A DNA stretch of 6,904 bases from assembly GCA_002430405.1 (NCBI GenBank), contig DJBM01000141.1, positions 1-6,904 on the forward strand, in the 5' to 3' direction. The translations under genes and the position numbers were made by a program. The stretch is from Actinobacteria bacterium UBA5976. Lineage in GTDB: Bacteria > Actinomycetota > Actinomycetes > S36-B12 > UBA5976. Under the pieces are notes generated by a model. The model saw only the letters and a program-made list of their open reading frames with translations, did not search any database and had not been told where the DNA came from. Positions 5,284-6,904 of the stretch are shown in pieces. Within the stretch, counting starts at the first letter, position 1, and the number at the start of each line of letters is the position of its first letter.

Positions 5284-6904
5284 ACGTCGATTTTTGATCG
5301 ATCCAAGTTCGCGGCGCCTTCGATAATAAAGTCCTTGCGTGGGGCGACTTCACTTCCCATTAACAATTCAAAAACATTCTCTGCTGACTTAGCATCACTG
5401 ACTGTAATTCGGCGCAGCGTTCGTTTTGCCGGGTCCATTGTGGTTTCGCGCAATTGCACCGCGTCCATCTCGCCCAAGCCCTTGTAGCGCTGAATTGGTT
5501 CTTTCCAGCGACGCCCAGTCTTAGTTAACTCTTTAAGCGTTGCGACCATTTCCGCATCGCTGTAGGTGTAAATAACTTCGCCAGGTTTTTTAGCTGCGCC
5601 AACAACTTCAATTCTGTGTAGTGGCGGTACTGCTGCATATACTCGGCCAGCTTCAAGTAACGGAGTTAAGTACCTTTGAAACAAAGTCAGCAAAAGTGTT
5701 CGGATATGTGCGCCGTCAACATCGGCATCCGCCAAGATGATGATCTTGTTGTATCGAACGGCGTCCATTTCAAATGATCTGCCAGAGCCAGCTCCAACAA
5801 CTTGCAGGATTGAGGCGCACTCGTTGTTTTTGAGCATGTCAGCCAGGGAAGCTTTTTGTACGTTAAGGATTTTTCCGCGAATCGGAAGCAGCGCCTGGAA
5901 CTCACTATTTCGCGCAGATTTAGCGGTGCCAAGTGCACTGTCACCTTCGACGATAAATAATTCAGTTCGATCGTTATCTTCACTTCGGCAATCTTTTAAC
6001 TTAGCTGGCAAAGTCGAAGATTCAAGTGCTGTCTTTCGGCGCTGGGTATCACGATGGTGGCGCGCAGCAAGCCGAGCTCGCGAAGCATTAGCAATTTTCT
6101 CTAACACGATTCGCACAGCAGGCTTTGCCCCGCGTGGTGGATTAGTAAACCAATTCGAAAGTTCTTTACTTACAACGGCGCTTACAATCTTTGCGGCAGC
6201 GGGCGTTCCCAGTATCTCTTTTGTTTGGCCTTCGAACTGCGGTTCAGCCAGGCGTACCGTGACAACTGCAGTCATTCCCTCTTGTACATCTTCTTTAGTT
6301 ATGGAGTCCTCTCCAGCCTTTAGAAGTCGCTGCGCTTTAAGTTGTTCGTTTACAGTTTTTACGATTGCCCGATCAAAGCCAGTGACGTGCGTGCCACCTT
6401 TAGGCGTAGAAATAATGTTCACGTACGACTGCAATTGCGTGTCGTAGGTATTGTTCCAAAGCAGTGCGATGTCAACACCAAGTTCGCGCTCAACATTTTG
6501 TGGTGTCAGGTGTCCTTGTTCATCTAGAACTGGGACGGTTTCATGAAACTTTCCACTTCCTTTGAGGCGAATTACTGGTGAAACTGATTCGCCTTCTGAA
6601 AGAAACTCACAGAATTCTGAAATTCCGCCAACGTGCACGAACTCAGCAGTTTGTTCGGACTTTAGGCGTTTGTCAGTAACCACAATCTTTAAGCCAGGTA
6701 CTAAATATGAAGTCTGTCTGGCGCGCGCATGAATTTCCGAAAGGTTAAATGCGGCATCTGGTGTGAAAATCTGAGCATCTGCCCAAAACTTAATTCTTGT
6801 ACCAGTCGCTGTTTTTTTTATTGGCTTGCCAGCCTTCTTTAAGCCACCTTGTTTGGTGAACTTGCCAGATTCATCGCTGCCAACAAAATTTCCAGGTGCT
6901 CCCC
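5280..6904 (-). CDS. parE: Type IIA DNA topoisomerase subunit B, actinobacterial ParE-like (5'-truncated by window edge)
   Basis: ATPase subunit of the type IIA topoisomerase, expected to partner the parC-like product. The reading frame stays open from 6683 to the window edge, and that extension (TGTRIKFWADAQIF, then ARARQTSYLVPGLKI) continues the conserved domain, so the GTG at 6683 is an internal Val and the true start lies beyond 6904. About 540 residues are visible; I estimate roughly 150-170 N-terminal residues, holding most of the ATP site, are missing. Visible are the GGTH motif near 6398-6387 and the ATP-sensing QTK near 6227-6219. The TOPRIM domain has EGDSA near 5948-5934 (metal-binding Glu) and DADVD near 5729-5715, followed by QRYKGLGEM near 5492-5466. 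EGDSALGTAKSARNSEFQ, PPLHRIE and the C-terminal LLMGSEVAPRKDFI agree with actinobacterial ParE-like proteins rather than GyrB. No insertions or frameshifts are seen. Promoter and ribosome site are outside the window. Confidence 0.92.
   Translation of the reverse strand, partial: GAPGNFVGSDESGKFTKQGGLKKAGKPIKKTATGTRIKFWADAQIFTPDAAFNLSEIHARARQTSYLVPGLKIVVTDKRLKSEQTAEFVHVGGISEFCEFLSEGESVSPVIRLKGSGKFHETVPVLDEQGHLTPQNVERELGVDIALLWNNTYDTQLQSYVNIISTPKGGTHVTGFDRAIVKTVNEQLKAQRLLKAGEDSITKEDVQEGMTAVVTVRLAEPQFEGQTKEILGTPAAAKIVSAVVSKELSNWFTNPPRGAKPAVRIVLEKIANASRARLAARHHRDTQRRKTALESSTLPAKLKDCRSEDNDRTELFIVEGDSALGTAKSARNSEFQALLPIRGKILNVQKASLADMLKNNECASILQVVGAGSGRSFEMDAVRYNKIIILADADVDGAHIRTLLLTLFQRYLTPLLEAGRVYAAVPPLHRIEVVGAAKKPGEVIYTYSDAEMVATLKELTKTGRRWKEPIQRYKGLGEMDAVQLRETTMDPAKRTLRRITVSDAKSAENVFELLMGSEVAPRKDFIIEGAANLDRSKIDV

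Noticed and set aside
5287..5301. TCGAT/ATCGA hairpin as a terminator for the convergent genes
   Set aside because: Only five pairs, no U tract on either strand, and fully accounted for by the parE C-terminal codons.
5737..6447. 236-codon open frame on the + strand opposite parE
   Set aside because: It mirrors the conserved TOPRIM and transducer region of the - strand gene; the composition is shadow-like and no motif is seen.
6681..6683. GTG as the start of the parE-like gene
   Set aside because: The frame is open to the window edge and the upstream residues continue conserved ParE sequence, so it is an internal Val codon.

Overview
The window looks like core chromosome of an actinobacterium with a fairly AT-rich, compact genome (GC a little under 50% on the few lines I counted). 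The taxon evidence is a SepH/DUF3071 cell-division protein (an actinobacterial family), type IIA topoisomerase subunits that resemble the actinobacterial ParC/ParE-like pair rather than GyrA/GyrB, and short intergenic gaps. A streamlined freshwater lineage such as the Nanopelagicales (acI) would fit, but that is inference.

Layout. Bases 1-110 are a short leader before sepH; the end of an unidentified upstream gene may lie there. On the + strand, sepH (111-989) and a parC-like topoisomerase A subunit (1030-3468) are 40 nt apart and probably co-transcribed. A hairpin spanning the parC stop codon, with the stop in its loop, probably ends this unit. The 105-nt gap that follows is the densest non-coding stretch in the window: it holds this hairpin, a 6-bp dyad, two overlapping longer dyads, and a TANNNT -10 box exactly 6 nt before the next ATG, which implies a leaderless transcript. 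That promoter would drive a tight three-gene unit: a type 2 ferredoxin/flavodoxin-NADP+ reductase (3574-4542), a small beta-carbonic anhydrase (4548-5066) and a 4-oxalocrotonate tautomerase-family enzyme (5077-5283). On the - strand, a parE-like topoisomerase B subunit (5280 to beyond 6904, its N-terminus outside the window) converges on this unit, with stop codons overlapping by 4 bp.

How the genes fit together. The topoisomerase A and B subunits should form one A2B2 enzyme that decatenates or relaxes DNA, and SepH acts on FtsZ in division, so the outer genes are chromosome segregation and division functions. The three inner enzymes have a common transcript on spacing grounds, but no shared pathway is evident. 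I see no mobile element, CRISPR array, RNA gene or toxin-like system. The genes are ordinary; the parts worth a second look are the regulatory DNA at 3457-3573, the convergent overlap, and a few residue-level oddities.
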